Origin: Chamaecrista fasciculata
Taxonomy: Eukaryota; Streptophyta; Magnoliopsida; Fabales; Fabaceae
Reading direction: 5' to 3'
Assembly: GCA_003254925.1 (NCBI GenBank)
Contig: QANZ01006119.1
Location: 10,978-74,977 of the forward strand
Length of the DNA stretch: 64,000 nt
A model generated the notes under the pieces. It was given only the letters and a program-made list of their open reading frames with translations, searched no databases and had not been told where the DNA came from. Position numbers and translations under genes: made by a program. Position 1 is the stretch's first letter. The number at the start of each line of letters is the position of its first letter. Below, in pieces: positions 23,365 through 35,280 of the stretch.

Positions 23365-23878
23365 CAAGGTTATAAAAACCGGACCGGACATTCAACCGGT
23401 CGAGGTAGGGGTTCAAGGTTCAATAGTTCAACCGGGGTCCAACCGGGGTTGGACCGTTAGCAAATAAATAAATTAAAAATAATAAAAAAAAGCTTAAAAA
23501 TGATAAAATTCTAATTCAATAATATAGATATAGTCAATTTTCATAATATTCATCAATATAGTGTCATCAAATGAAATTTTATGATCACTTTCTCTATCAA
23601 ATTTTGGTTTATAATCAACATTATCTAATATTTTACCCATAACTATTGAAAAAGACAAAAAAAATCAAAAAAGGAAAAAAAAAAATAATAAATCACATTA
23701 TAAACGGTTCAACCGGTTTACCACCGGTTCAGTCCAGTTTTCTCGGTTCTTGGCTGGTTCGACCGGTTCTTGAGCGGTTCTTTGGCTGGCCGATTCTGGG
23801 AGTGACTCGGACCGACCTGGTGGGGTTCACGGTCCAACCGGTTGAACCGGCCGGTCCGGTCCGGTTTTCATAACCATG
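23365..23878. mobile_element. hAT-type MITE with 8-bp target duplication
   Basis: The ends read CAAGGTTATAAAAACCGGAC on the left and CATGGTTATGAAAACCGGAC inverted on the right. The direct repeat tgtttaac flanks it at 23357-23364 and 23879-23886. An 8-bp duplication plus CA..G ends fits hAT. Subterminal aaccggt and ggttgaacc motifs occur many times in both directions. A GC-poor centre has no coding capacity; a lysine-rich frame at 23646-23873 is chance. Confidence 0.9.
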
Positions 23879-23886
23879 TGTTTAAC

Positions 23887-25830
23887 CATATAATGAGTGA
23901 CATTATTTAATTTATTGATAGCCTTAAGTGGATAAAGAAATGATTCAACAATTTAAAGCAATACATAGTTCTAGACTCATCATGTTTGAACTTGAAACTA
24001 AATAGATATGATCACATTCAGTCATTAGGACCAAAAAATAAAAAATTATAAAAATATTGAAAATTAATTTAGCAAAGAAAATATAAAGAGGTGAATTGAA
24101 ATTCACTCAAGACCGATGTGATCAAAAGTGCAAATTGACCTTATAAAAAATTGAATATTCTTATTACTTTACTATTAAAAAATATAATAAAATAACACTT
24201 TTTTAAAAAATTAAATTTATAATAATTTTTTTTTGGGGGGGGGGGGGAGTGCACAGCCCAAATAACAGCGAAACAAGGCCCAAAACAGCAGCCCAACAAC
24301 AGAAACACATTATATATATATATATATACTCATGGGCTCATCTAACTTAGCTTTTCTTTTTTATCAGACAAAAAAAAAACTTAGCTTTTTTAGGCATGTC
24401 AGAAACATTTTGGCCAAATAAAAAAGGCATGTCAGAAACATATTGCCATGTCATTTGACAGCTCATCATGACAAATGACGTGGACATGTAAGACCTGGCT
24501 ATTGACCATGACGCCTTTGCTGAGGTTAATAACGATATCATTACCATGTGGTGGAATTAGTACCTTGAAGATTAGAGATGTTTTATTTTTTAAAAAAATT
24601 ATAATAAGTATCGGACATGGTATTTTGATTTTTTTTTCTTTCATGTGGTATTATTTTATAAAATCAATTTAAATTCTGGGACTAAATATTTACAAGAATC
24701 AAATTGTTGACAATTATGATATTTTTTTGGACCAAATCATATATTTTGATGATTCAGAAATTAATTGATTTGTTAACTCGATATAAATCTAATGACGAAA
24801 TAGTATGTAAAGTACTCGTCAAAAGCAACTTGTAACTTTAAAATTTTCGCATTTGAATTTGAAATAAGAAAAATATGATCACTTTGAGACCAACTAGAGA
24901 AAATATGGAAACATATGTAGGACCGATTTGAAATAAATGAAACATTTCAGACCAATTAGAAATCTTCTACCCCATACTTTCGGACCAATTTGAGGTTTTC
25001 ACCTAAAATATATTTCTTCTTGTATATTTTAACTTTTCAACGTTGAAGAATGAAGATTGTGACTAACTAGCTAGCATTCTAGCATTAGATGAGCCAATAT
25101 ATATATATATATACACATAGGTGAGGATTAAAATTGGTTGTGGCTAGATTGAATTTATATATAGTACTGAAATTGGAAGTATAATAGAATGTGATGAGAA
25201 CATTTAGCAATGATTTGACATGATGTTTTGGAGGTTTTATTAATGTAGAGAAGAAGAATAACATGCTTTCTTTGGAGTGTATTGTAAAAAGAACAAAATA
25301 CAAATTCATACTCATTCATGCTTGATGGATTAAACCAGTTTACCTTCCATATGATTAATCCAAACCTCTTTCTCATAGACCCCACGACCTTCCCAATTAT
25401 TTCCTTACACCCTTCAACCCTTTTAAGAATTTGTCACCATTTCCATCTCTATGCATGCCTTATCTTATCTTTCATTCTCTACCATGCATTCACCTCCATA
25501 TATTCATCCACTCTCTTTCACTTACAAATATATTATGAGTTATTAGTCTATGATGCAAAATTTGCTTTAGGGACGTGAGATGCAATAGATCCTGAGTCAA
25601 TAAAATATGACACGCGGAAGGATTAGGTAATTTAATGCTAAAAATAATAGAAAAAATAATTTTTTCAAACCAATCAAAACTGTGTATAGAGTTACATTAC
25701 TAGTTACGTATAACTAACTCTTCCACGTGCTATGATCTTATTGGCTCATGACCCATTACAGTATATCTCCTGTCGTAAAACAAACTTTGTATCGTCATAG
25801 TCTAACCAATATATTATACTAGAGGCTTTG
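23887..25830. other. Gene-free intergenic DNA
   Basis: Contains a g13-14 homopolymer near 24236-24248, dispersed-repeat phrases (24780-24990) and (ta)n tracts. Short frames around 24347-24672 and 25085-25578 lack family marks. Confidence 0.4.
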
Positions 25831-26327
25831 ATATGTATGTAAAAATATAAAATTATTTAAAATTAATTTGTTAAGAGAGAATATCACATGGTACCAAAGT
25901 GTCACTTCTTAAATCACCGGGTACTAAAGTGAAATATGACCAAACTATAGGGTACCAAAGTGTAATTTATCCTTTTTTATGGAGCTTAAAATATTAATGA
26001 AAATCAAAAGTAACTTGTATGGGGTGATACTTGAGAGAACGTGGGCTAGAGGAAAGTGAGTGATTTCTTTTTCTTTTGCAAATATGTATGTAAAAATATA
26101 AAATTATTTAAAAATAATTTGTTAAGAGAGATACATGGTACCAAAGTCTCACTTCTTAAATCATCGGGTACTAAAGTGAAATATGACCAAACTATAGGGT
26201 ACCAAAGGGTAATTTACCATTTTTTATAGAGCTTAAAATATTAATGAAAACCAAAAGTAACTTGTATGGGGTGAGACTTGAGAGAACATGGGTTAGAGGA
26301 AAGTGGGTGATTTCTTTTTCTTTTTCA
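25831..26327. repeat. Tandem duplication of ~250 bp carrying foldback-element ends
   Basis: 25831-26081 and 26082-26327 are near copies (starts atatgtatgtaaaaatataa, ends gtgatttctttttctttt). Each contains one arm of the ggtaccaaagtg foldback family that also forms 4183-4769 and 54314-55885. Because the arm is single and unpaired in each unit, the duplication followed truncation of that element. Confidence 0.8.
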
Positions 26328-26964
26328 ATTTCTTAATTCAATAATTTTGACCAACTATAAAGGGGTGGAGCCATATAATATAGTATATAAGTATATATAT
26401 ATATATATATACTTATTTAAGTTTAGTCATTTTGAATTTTGTTGTTTTACTAATATAGTTTAGTGTCAAGAACGAGTCTTGAACAAAAAGAATTTGAACA
26501 AACTAGTAGAACAATTTATGAAGAAAGATCTATTTAAATTGGCTCCGATGATAAAGTAAACAAAAATTTCTTAAGCACGAATTTGATCAATTCTAAGGTT
26601 TCATTCTTGTAATCCTATTTTTAATATAATGAGAGATGAGAGATTCTCTGTTGTGCTATGTTGAACTTATCTTATTCATCTTCTTTGTTGTTTGCGTATA
26701 TATATATACATGAATGTTGCTGGTTGACACGTACACGTACAACTTATTTTGTCATGTTTTAAATTTGGCTACGATGAACACACTCAAGCTGACACACGCA
26801 TGAACAAGGTTCATGAATGTGGTTGAGGAAATGAGGATGGTCAGTTTTCAAATTTGACTGAGAGACATACAGAGTGAGATCTATTTTGGTAATTTACCCA
26901 GAAGGACAAAGTTACAAACGTATTTAATTTACTGATGCATTAAATATATATATATATATATGTA
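26328..26964. other. Intergenic DNA, nothing recognised
   Basis: (ta)n tract at 26396-26411 and a stretch around 26450-26700 of normal complexity without coding signal. Confidence 0.3.
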
Positions 26965-27372
26965 AATCAAAATGCAGATTTGGTCTCATCTTTTGTTCGG
27001 TTCCCAATTTGGTCCTGTATCTTTTTTTGTTATACTTTTAGTCTCATATCTTTGCAAAATGTCCCAATTTGGCTCTATATCATTTTTGGTCTCATATTTT
27101 TTGGTTAATTGTTGCAGAATTAGTCTTATATCTTTGTAGAATGATCCTTTTGTAAAGATATGAGATCATTTCTGCATCTAACCCAAAGATATATGACTAA
27201 TTTTGCAATTGATGACCCAAAAATATGAAACCAAATCTACAACAAAAAAAAAGATATGTGATTAAATTAGGAACTGACCCAAAGATATGAGACAAAAAAT
27301 GTAATAAAAAAAGATATAGGACCAAATTGAAAACTTAACAAAAGATATAGAACCAAATTGACAACTTTAACC
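26965..27372. mobile_element. Foldback MITE
   Basis: The left half (ttcccaatttggtcctgtat, gtctcatatctttgcaaaat) is mirrored by the right half (aaaagatataggaccaaatt, aaagatatgagatcat). The flanks are (ta)n tracts, so target duplications cannot be read. Confidence 0.65.
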
Positions 27373-28136
27373 ATATATATATATAATAGTGCCTCCACAA
27401 ATTGAAAACCATAACATATATACTACGTACACTTTAATTTCACCCCCACTACGTACATAGTACATACCCCACCCACTACCTACATAGCACAAACACATAC
27501 CCCACCCAAAATGAATGAATGAATGCATGTCTATGTGAGACATATCTAACATTTCCCTGTCCCAAGGGTGCAATTATAACGAGAAAGTTTATTATTTAGT
27601 GTTTAAATTTATATTGAGTCAATAAATCAATTTTTGAATAATTTAATTTTTGAATAATTATATTTGTCATATAATTAAGGTTCCTCCAATCATAAATCTT
27701 AATTACGTTTTCTTTCTTCAATGATTGGCCAAATAAAAAGTTGTCTTTAATATTTTCTTTCTACCATGATGAGTTATGCATGAAATTTTTGTCATGTGTC
27801 AAATGTTACTTGGAAAATCTTATAACAAAGATATAATAAAATTTACTTAAGCTTTGCCCCCTGAAATATCGCAATGGTTAACAATTTGGTCCTTGGGTTA
27901 AATTCAAAGATAAAAAAAAAATACCATTTTAATATAAATTCGAGAATAAAAACAATATAAATTGAGTACAAATTTAGAAATTAACAAAAAGTATAAAATT
28001 AACTCAAATTCAAGAACTAAATCGTTGACAGTTATAATATTTCAAGAATCAAATTATGTACTTTGATTATTCAGGGATTAATTTATCGACTCGGTATAAA
28101 TTCAATGATCAAATAGTAGGTTTTCTTGATTATATT
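27373..28136. other. Upstream region of the bHLH-MYC_N gene
   Basis: Contains a c-rich tacccc..ccca stretch at 27440-27505 and repeat-like AT-rich DNA (27840-28110, foldback-like). No coding signal. Confidence 0.35.
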
Positions 28137-28144
28137 TATATAAA
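28137..28144 (+). promoter_or_regulatory. Candidate TATA box of the bHLH-MYC_N gene
   Basis: TATATAAA followed by gg lies 92 bases upstream of the ATG at 28236, leaving a leader of about 60 bases. It is the best-placed match. Confidence 0.45.
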
Positions 28145-28235
28145 GGAAGGTGGGATAGATATGTTATTGCAGTCTCTGATCTATATATCTATCTATCCCA
28201 ATATTATTGGTTACTATAATTAACTAAGAGATATC

Positions 28236-30113
28236 ATGGAAGAATATGTGAGTCCTTTGGCTGCAACAACCCATCTTCTTCAACACACTCTCAGAAGCTT
28301 GTGCCTCCATCCAAACTCCACATGGGTCTATGCTGTCTTCTGGAGGATCTTCCCTAGATACCACCCTCCTCCCAAGTAATATATATATATATACATATAA
28401 TATCATTAATCACATCTTCAATAACAATATTCTTCTTTCTGCCTCTTAATGTTTGATTCTTGCTTATGTTTCATGGTGATTAATTTACTAATAGGTGGGA
28501 GTGGGAAGGTCAAGAGGCTTCTCATGACAGATCAAGAGGAAACACAAGGAACTGGTACATATTGTTCTTTTGAGTTGCAGCATTTTTCATTCATTCATTA
28601 TATATAAAGTGAACTAAATAATTATATATTTAATCCTGAACTATGACAAATGTCTCAAATTAGTTTCTGACATGTGAAAATATACAATTCAGTGAATGAG
28701 AGATGTAATTATAATCAATTTAATCATTTCGCTAAAATATTAATTTAAATTTAATATAGAATATGATTTTTAATTTTAACCTCAATGTGTTATTATAATT
28801 TTAGCAAAATTTTTTATTACATTTCGATTGGTATCTTTAACAAAAGAATCAAACTGATTGTAATTGTATCTTTCAAAGAAGATTAAATCGTATAGTTCCA
28901 TCTTTTAGGGACTAAATTGAAACTGTCATATTTCAGGAACCAAATTTACTCTTATAGTTGTATATATATGTAATCTAGTTTATGACTGATTTGTCAAATA
29001 TGTATGTATGCATGTATGTTCACGCAGGATATTGGTGTGGGAAGATGGTTTCTGCAATTTTGCTGCAGCGTCATCATCTGTTTATTATTGTCAAGGGTTG
29101 CAACCTGAGCTTTTCTTCAAGATGTCTCATGAAATCTATAACTATGGAGAAGGGCACGTATCTATATATATATATATAAAATAAATTACTGAGAGAATTT
29201 GTATTAATTAATTAACATCAGAGAGTTAATTAGTTAATAAATGGACTGCAGGTTGATAGGAAAAGTGGCTGCAGATCAGAGTCACAAGTGGATTCACTAT
29301 GAACCCACTAGTAATGATCATCATCATCAAGAAACCAACTTTTTCTCAGCATTGCACTATTCTGAAGAATCGGTGAGCAATTCAAAATCAAAAACCCATG
29401 CATGCATTTCTTAATTATTCTTGTAAACTCCATAGATCCTAATTAAGTTTGTGAATTTTCATGTTCATAAGATTTTGCTTCATATATATATATATAGTTG
29501 CACGATTCATATATCTGACACCTCTTCATGTTGTATTAATCTGCAGCATCCAAGGACTTGGGAAGCCCAGTTTCAGTGTGGTATAAAGGTATCTATGACA
29601 ATAAATTTACAAGCGAACCTATTATTGTTTTTTCCTTGAATTGTCTCCAAACTACAATTTAATCCCTGTATATTGGAAATATATACTTTTAGGCCCCTGA
29701 TTTTTGTTACAACTGTTAACTTTTTAGTATCTAAAACTTTATCTGTGGGGACTAAATAATTGATGTTTGTAACAAAAAAAAAATCAAGGATCAAAAAGTG
29801 TAGAGTAAACTAACAATTTGGTCTCTAAAAGATCACCGAAATGACAACTCGGTTCCTAAATGATTAAAATACACATTTATATTAGTCCTTAAAAGACCAA
29901 AACAGTATGGACTAAAAAGTATACCGTTTTAATCTTTCAAGGACTAAACTCTACATTTCAATCTTTCAGGAACTGAGTTGTCAACTCAATAATATTTCAG
30001 AGACTAAATTGTTAGTTTACTCAAAAAAGTGTATTTCGGTATTTCCAATATCCAAGATGACTAAATCGTAGTTTTGAGATGAATTTAATGATTAAAAGTT
30101 AAGGTTTCTCTAA

Positions 30114-30144
<31 letters not shown>

Positions 30145-30621
30145 CCTTCTTATTATCTTTCAGATTCAGACATCATTTACATGCATGCATATACATATAT
30201 AATATTGCAGACCATAGCCTTGATTGGAGTAAGAGAAGGTGTGGTTCAATTAGGAGGTGTTCACAAAGTGATTGAAGATCTAAGCTATGTGTTTGTATTG
30301 AGAGAAAAATTAAGGTACATGGAAAGATTCTCATCAGGAATGATATTGCCATTATTGCCACACCTATCATCAACATCATCATCATCACCATCATCTTCAT
30401 CATGTGCATACAGTACTCAAGGAGGAAATTTTGCATCCCTTCAAGCTGAATTATTATATGACCAACACATGAATCACACATCAATGAACAGCCTTGAGGG
30501 ACTAATGTGTAAGATTCCTTCAATGGTGATGATACAGAGAGATCACTCCCAAAGTTGCTTACAAATGAAGGAAGACAGTACTGAGGAGGAGCATATGCTA
30601 AGGTTTACGGGTTTTAATTAA
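28236..30621 (+). CDS. bHLH-MYC_N domain nuclear factor (RSS3/LHW-like), six exons
   Basis: Exons 28236-28375, 28495-28554, 29028-29153, 29252-29372, 29547-29588 and 30211-30621 join in phase to 299 residues. Family marks are HLLQHTLRSLCLHPNSTWVY, FWRIFPR, a tryptophan-rich stretch into NTRNWILVWEDGFCNFAA, LQPELFFKMSHEIYNYGEG, LIGKVAADQSHKWI, HPRTWEAQFQCGIKTIALI and REGVVQLGGVHKVIEDLSYV. This is the N-terminal domain of MYC-type factors that binds JAZ, MYB or bHLH partners; no bHLH region follows, as in RSS3-type proteins. The tail is Ser-rich (SSTSSSSPSSSSC) and less conserved. It probably acts in the nucleus as an adaptor of transcription. Intron 3 begins with GC instead of GT. Introns 2 and 5 carry MITEs. 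Confidence 0.88.
28618..28965. repeat. Foldback MITE in intron 2 of the bHLH-MYC_N gene
   Basis: Left ttaatcctgaactatgacaa is mirrored by right gtcatatttcaggaaccaaa. Boundaries approximate. Confidence 0.45.
29803..30022. mobile_element. Mutator-like MITE in intron 5 of the bHLH-MYC_N gene
   Basis: Inverted ends gagtaaactaacaatttggt and gagtaaactaacaatttagt. The flank aaaaagtgta occurs on both sides (29793-29802 and 30024-30033), consistent with a 9-10 bp target duplication. It is 220 bp with no coding capacity. Confidence 0.85.
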
Positions 30622-31639
30622 GTGTAGTGGGTATTAATGCATCAACTATATATATATATAATAAGTTGTAACCTTTTTTAGTGATTAATGGAAGCTTAAG
30701 TATGGTTTGTTTAGGATAATAATTAACACTGAATAGATCGACTCAGGGGAGAGGAGACATTAGTTCTAAGTAAGTTTTGTAATTTGTTATGCTTAATTGC
30801 TTATGGCTTGTTCTTGCTTTTTTATCTTGTTCTTCCTGGTTGTTGTAGCATCTCTTTAAGAGTTATGATTTATTTATAATACCCCTCAGATAAAATTGTT
30901 GTGTATCAACATTCTAAAAAAGTGATAATACATTATCATAACCAAATCTTTTTTTTGTTTTAAAAGAAAAGTACCCATGTCTAACTTTCTAAATCTACAA
31001 TTTTAAATTCTGCAATTTTTGTACATTTTATTTTTGAAAATTGAACCACCACATTAGTGGCGAGCTAGAAGAGTCTTCCTATCATTCCCTTACATGAAAA
31101 AAAAAGTAGGAGAAAAATAAAATGTCAGGAACTGAACTTTTAAAAACTTGAGCTCTCTATAACATTATCCTTTTAAATAATTTAAACTAAAAAAAATCTT
31201 TAAAAAAATTATCATATACAAAATTCTTGTCAAATTCTAATAAAAGAGCAAATAAAATAAATTTCTCGAATATTAAAATTCTTTTTCTGAAAACTTGACT
31301 GACAAAAAAAAAAGACTTCATTGCTCAAGTTATATGATCATTTCACGAGACTAAAGCACGGAAGGCCCAGATTGAGTTGTAAAATGGCACACGGAAAATC
31401 AATGTGAGCTATGCATAGAGCCTTATAATTTAGACCCATTAGGGAATGTGGGCTATGAGCCTAGTTATGGATCCAACTCAGTAAGTCTAAAATAATGGAA
31501 AAGGAAACCAACTTAGTAGTCACCATAGAACCAAATACCAATAGAAGAATGTATAGGAAGGTGGGTAAGCAAGGTATGAATTAGGGTCATCAACCCTTAA
31601 AAGGCTCTAAAATCATTTCACCCAACTTAATTAGTAATC
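30622..31639. other. 3' flank of the bHLH-MYC_N gene, nothing further recognised
   Basis: Probably includes the 3' UTR to about 30900. The remainder is non-coding. Confidence 0.3.
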
Positions 31640-32104
31640 CTTATGAAATGGCAAGTTTTGGAACTTTATATAACTCTAAAAGCTTGGCCCTAAGAACCCT
31701 TATGTATGTTTGCATAGATGTGGAAACAATTGTCCCACGATGGAGACTTGAGTATGGGGTCGGGTCGAGCCATAGTAGAACCATAATGCTTGACGCCTAC
31801 TCTACCATGCATGAGTTAAGAAAATATAGTTGTGATATTGTTAACAACTATAACTTTTGGACTAGTGATATATATATATATATCATAACCAAGACAATGA
31901 ATCTGATTCTCAATAGTGCAATTATTGAAGGGGAGATTGTTAACCTAAATGTAATAGTAATTATTCTATAAATGAAACTGAAGTAGTATGAGGCTAAATC
32001 ATAGTCATCGAACTCTAGCCCTTGGATATCTACTAAGAAAATATAGTTGCACATTTACTACGAGCTATAACATTTGGTATAGTGATAAATGTTTAATCTA
32101 ACAA
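31640..32104 (+). mobile_element. LTR-retroelement remnant, 3' end with polypurine tract
   Basis: A polypurine tract (gaaggggaga, about 31928-31937) precedes a segment that starts tgttaacc and ends atctaaca (to 32104). This fits a short LTR of about 165 bp with TG..CA ends. Upstream, the phrase aagaaaatatagttg and ctataacttttgg partly repeats inside the LTR-like piece. No 5' LTR or coding region was recognised. A short TRIM-like element is an alternative. Confidence 0.4.
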
Positions 32105-32863
32105 TGTATTGATTTGTCATGCATGATATTAATTACTTTAAGGCTACTAATTTTTATTTTTTAAAAAACAAATAGAATATATAGAGTAATAAATATATAA
32201 GTTAGGCCCTTAGTACTCCTTAGAGCATGGTCAATCCAATTCAATCATTTCAAATATGTAGGAAATGAGGATGAGAAATAAAGATGAAGAAGAAGTTGGG
32301 GAAGAAAAGAGAAGGTATAGAAGAATAGATATAATTAAGAAAGGAACATGGGGAAGCATGTGCCTTCCTTTGCAACCACAAGGTCCAGCTAATTAATATT
32401 CAAATGTCAATTTAAAATGCATTAATGCAAGCCCACCTAGCTCATGCAACCCCGTCCTTCTCTGCTCAATACACTCTTAAATTAAATTTCGAACAACGAT
32501 AATTAAGTTTTGTAACGAAAATATTAATGTCACTAATAATATTATTATCTGTGACAGTTTCAAAATCGTCATAACTTTGTGACAACTATTGCCACGAAAG
32601 CTTTGTAATTATAAATCCCACTTCTTATTTTATTTCAAATTAATATATCATGTCTAATGTTTTCCTTTGTTTGCTCGTCTGGCCTAGAGTTTCTATAGGA
32701 TAAGTATATATATGTATGGGGATATAAGATTACCTTAGGCTGATATATCTTTAATATTAGGAGATTGAATTTGTTATTATGGGGCTTGAGAGTTGAGAGT
32801 AGTATATATATACTCTAAGATTGTAGAAGATTTATCTGATCTCTTTGACCTTCATTAATATGA
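32105..32863. other. Non-coding intergenic DNA
   Basis: A gtgacagtttc...tttgtgacaac stretch near 32550 recalls CACTA subterminal repeats but has no ends. No gene seen. Confidence 0.3.
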
Positions 32864-33037
32864 GAGTAAATTAACAATTTAATTCTTAAAAGATCAAAAC
32901 GGTATATTAATTAGTCTTTTTTATGAACTAAATAATATATACTTTTAATTTTTCAAAAATTAAATGTGTATTTTAATCTTTCAGAGACTGAGTTGTCAGC
33001 TCGGTAATTTTTCAAGGACCAAATTGTTAGTTTACTC
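32864..33037. mobile_element. Mutator-like MITE with 9-bp target duplication
   Basis: Ends gagtaaattaacaattta and, inverted, gagtaaactaacaatttggt. Flanks ttaatatga (32855-32863) and ttaatataa (33038-33046) are a 9-bp duplication with one change. Same family as 29803-30022. Confidence 0.85.
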
Positions 33038-33745
33038 TTAATATAATATACATATAGTGATATTTTATATGAAATACTTGAACCAAAAAAAAATAGTGTT
33101 TATTGAAGAAGTTAAGTTTTAAAGTATAATAAATTTTATAAGTTTATTACAATATTTTTAGATAAAGTAAGAAATCATCACAAGATTTGAGTATTTTATT
33201 TTTTTACAAATTATAGTTTTTATTATTTGAAAAAAACTAATATTTTTCGTTTTTAATTAATATTATTTTATATTTTTTATTTAAAAATCATGTCAATATT
33301 AGGATATGTAGTGAATTATGTCTTAGGGTGCGTTTGGATACTCTGTTAGGGTGCCTTTATCCTCATTTATCTCCCAGTACTCCTTTACTACCAGAGCTAC
33401 AGTTACAAATGTTGTTTGTTTTACCTTTATCTACCCCTCCTTTATTTTCCTCCTTTATCATTCCTTTATCTCTCCTTTATCTTCTAAAATTACTAACATA
33501 TCCCTACTCAACTACCTATAATTACCTATTATATATTTTAAAATAATAAAATATGAATAAGGGCAATATTGTAATTTGACCTATTGTCCTACTTTTTCCC
33601 AACCATCCTTGAACTTGTTCGTGTGGCTTCATTTGTTCTTCATTCTTCTTCATTCTTCATCGTGCCAGTGAGTCGCCCGTCGTCCGTCGTCCGTCGTCAC
33701 GTGCTTCCGTCGTCTCCGGTGATCATCTGCTCGGTGAGTTGCTTG

Positions 33746-34095
33746 ATTCCCCAAATTTCTGAAGCCCTAGATTCTATTTCATCATCCCCAAATTCTGTTT
33801 CATCGCTGATTTCTTCAACCCTAGATTCTTTCTTTGCAAATTTGGGTACTGCGTAATGCTCAAGAACGCAAGCCATTTTTTTTTTCTAAGTTATTCAGCC
33901 ATTATTCAGCCATTATTTGAGTATTTCATCACTGATTCCCCAAATTTCTGAAGCCCTAGATTATATTTCTTCATCCCCAAATTCTGTTTCATCGCTGATT
34001 TCTTCATCCCTAGATTCTTTCTTTGCAAATTTGGGTATTGCGTAATGCTCAAGAATGCAAGCCATTTTTTTTTCTAAGTTATTCAGCCATTATTT
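33746..34095. repeat. Tandem duplication of ~185 bp upstream of the GRF gene
   Basis: gattccccaaatttctgaag ... ttattcagccattatt occurs at about 33746-33908 and again at 33936-34097 with few changes. It lies in the presumed leader/intron of the GRF gene. Confidence 0.85.
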
Positions 34096-34328
34096 GAGTA
34101 TTTCATCACTGATTTCTTCTCATTGCTGATTTGAAAACATCTATTTTTTCTCTAATAGATTGCAAATTGTTGATTGTAGTCCCTAAAATATATGAGAGCT
34201 GTCATTTTATATGCCTTGTTGGATAAAGTAAGATGGTCATGATTGTATTGTTTTTATATGCCTTGTTGCTTAGAGATTGTTTTTATATGCTAGTGATAGT
34301 TGTTAAACAGTTTATCGGTCATCCCTTC

Positions 34329-34774
34329 ATGGAGTCCTCTACAACATCCCGTCGATCTACTGCAAGTGTTACGAGGATACCACCCATCTGCGACTGCGGT
34401 GACAATGCAATGATGAAGACCTCTTACATTGATAATAATCCTCGCCGTAAATTCTGGACTTGCCGCAAGTATCCGGTTAGAACATGGTTTCGTATCAATT
34501 GTTTAAGGTATTAGTAACCCCTTATGGCACGTGTATAACCTGCAATTGTTTACAGGATGAATCGCGGTGCACATATTTTGATTGGGACGATGAACTGCCA
34601 CATCCTGAAATTGGTGCAGCTCGACTTAGAAGAAGGATTATAGCTCTATAGCTTGAAGTGGATGAGCAGAAGACGAAGAATACAGCTCTTGAACAGAGAG
34701 TTGATTTTGCCAATTGGAAGAATAAGATGCTCTACATTGCCCTTATTCTTGCTTTGATTTGGAAATTCTTTTAG
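34329..34774 (+). pseudogene. GRF-type zinc-finger protein with in-frame stop
   Basis: Exons 34329-34475 and 34556-34774 join across a GT-AG intron. The product reads MESSTTSRRSTASVTR, then the zinc-finger block ICDCGDNAMMKTS, NNPRRKFWTCRKYP and, in exon 2, SRCTYFDWDDELP. The pattern of paired cysteines and the FDW ending is the plant GRF zinc finger. It then has a coiled-coil-like region (LEVDEQKTKNTALEQRVD) and a hydrophobic tail (MLYIALILALIWKFF), also typical of this family. An in-frame TAG at 34649-34651 breaks it at codon 81 of 121, while the rest stays open, which suggests recent loss. Many such genes in plants travel with transposons. Confidence 0.75.
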
Positions 34775-35133
34775 AATTTGGAACTTGTTGCAACTTTTGG
34801 TAATAGTTGTACAATGCCCTGACTTATGTTATTGTAGCTTGACTTATCTTATTGTAGCTTGGGAAGGTCATTTTGTTGGACGACAAACTTGTTTAATTCC
34901 ATTTTGTGTGGTTCTTGTTTGCAATATCTGGGGCTGAGGCTGGATCTTTTATAGTATACTCTTATCTTATATATAGTACACCACATGATCATATATATGA
35001 ATGTGTTATGATCATATAGCAAAGTATGTTAATTTCATTCTGGATTTGTCTATTATATGGTTTAATTTCATTCTGGATAGAACAATGTATGTACAATGTT
35101 ATTTGTGGATGAATTAGCTAGTCATATTTCAGN

Positions 35134-35280
35134 AGTTTAGATTAATTATCCTATAATTAATCGTGGACTGTTATCATAGTAAATATGCTAATAATATGAT
35201 AACCATTAATTTATCTCTATAAATTAATTAATATGTTCACAACATATTTATAAAATGATTGGCCCTAGGGCACAATCTCC
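35134..35280 (-). mobile_element. LTR fragment, inverted relative to 39452-39606
   Basis: Reverse complement of 39452-39606, including cctagggcacaatctcca at its end. It abuts the single N at 35133. The 20-base phrase attagctagtcatatttcag stands both left of the N (35113-35132) and right of the fragment (35284-35303). Confidence 0.75.

Noticed and set aside
24230..24250. Poly-G run as a quadruplex or switch element
   Set aside because: A single homopolymer of 13-14 G without further G tracts; may be partly a sequencing artefact.
27360..27580. Tandem-looking open frame in the bHLH-MYC_N upstream region
   Set aside because: C-rich simple sequence; no coding evidence.
30173..30523. Minus-strand open frame over the bHLH-MYC_N last exon
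   Set aside because: Shadow of the real exon 6 on the opposite strand.
32540..32610. gtgacagtttc / tttgtgacaac stretch as a CACTA element
   Set aside because: No terminal inverted repeats or target duplication found.
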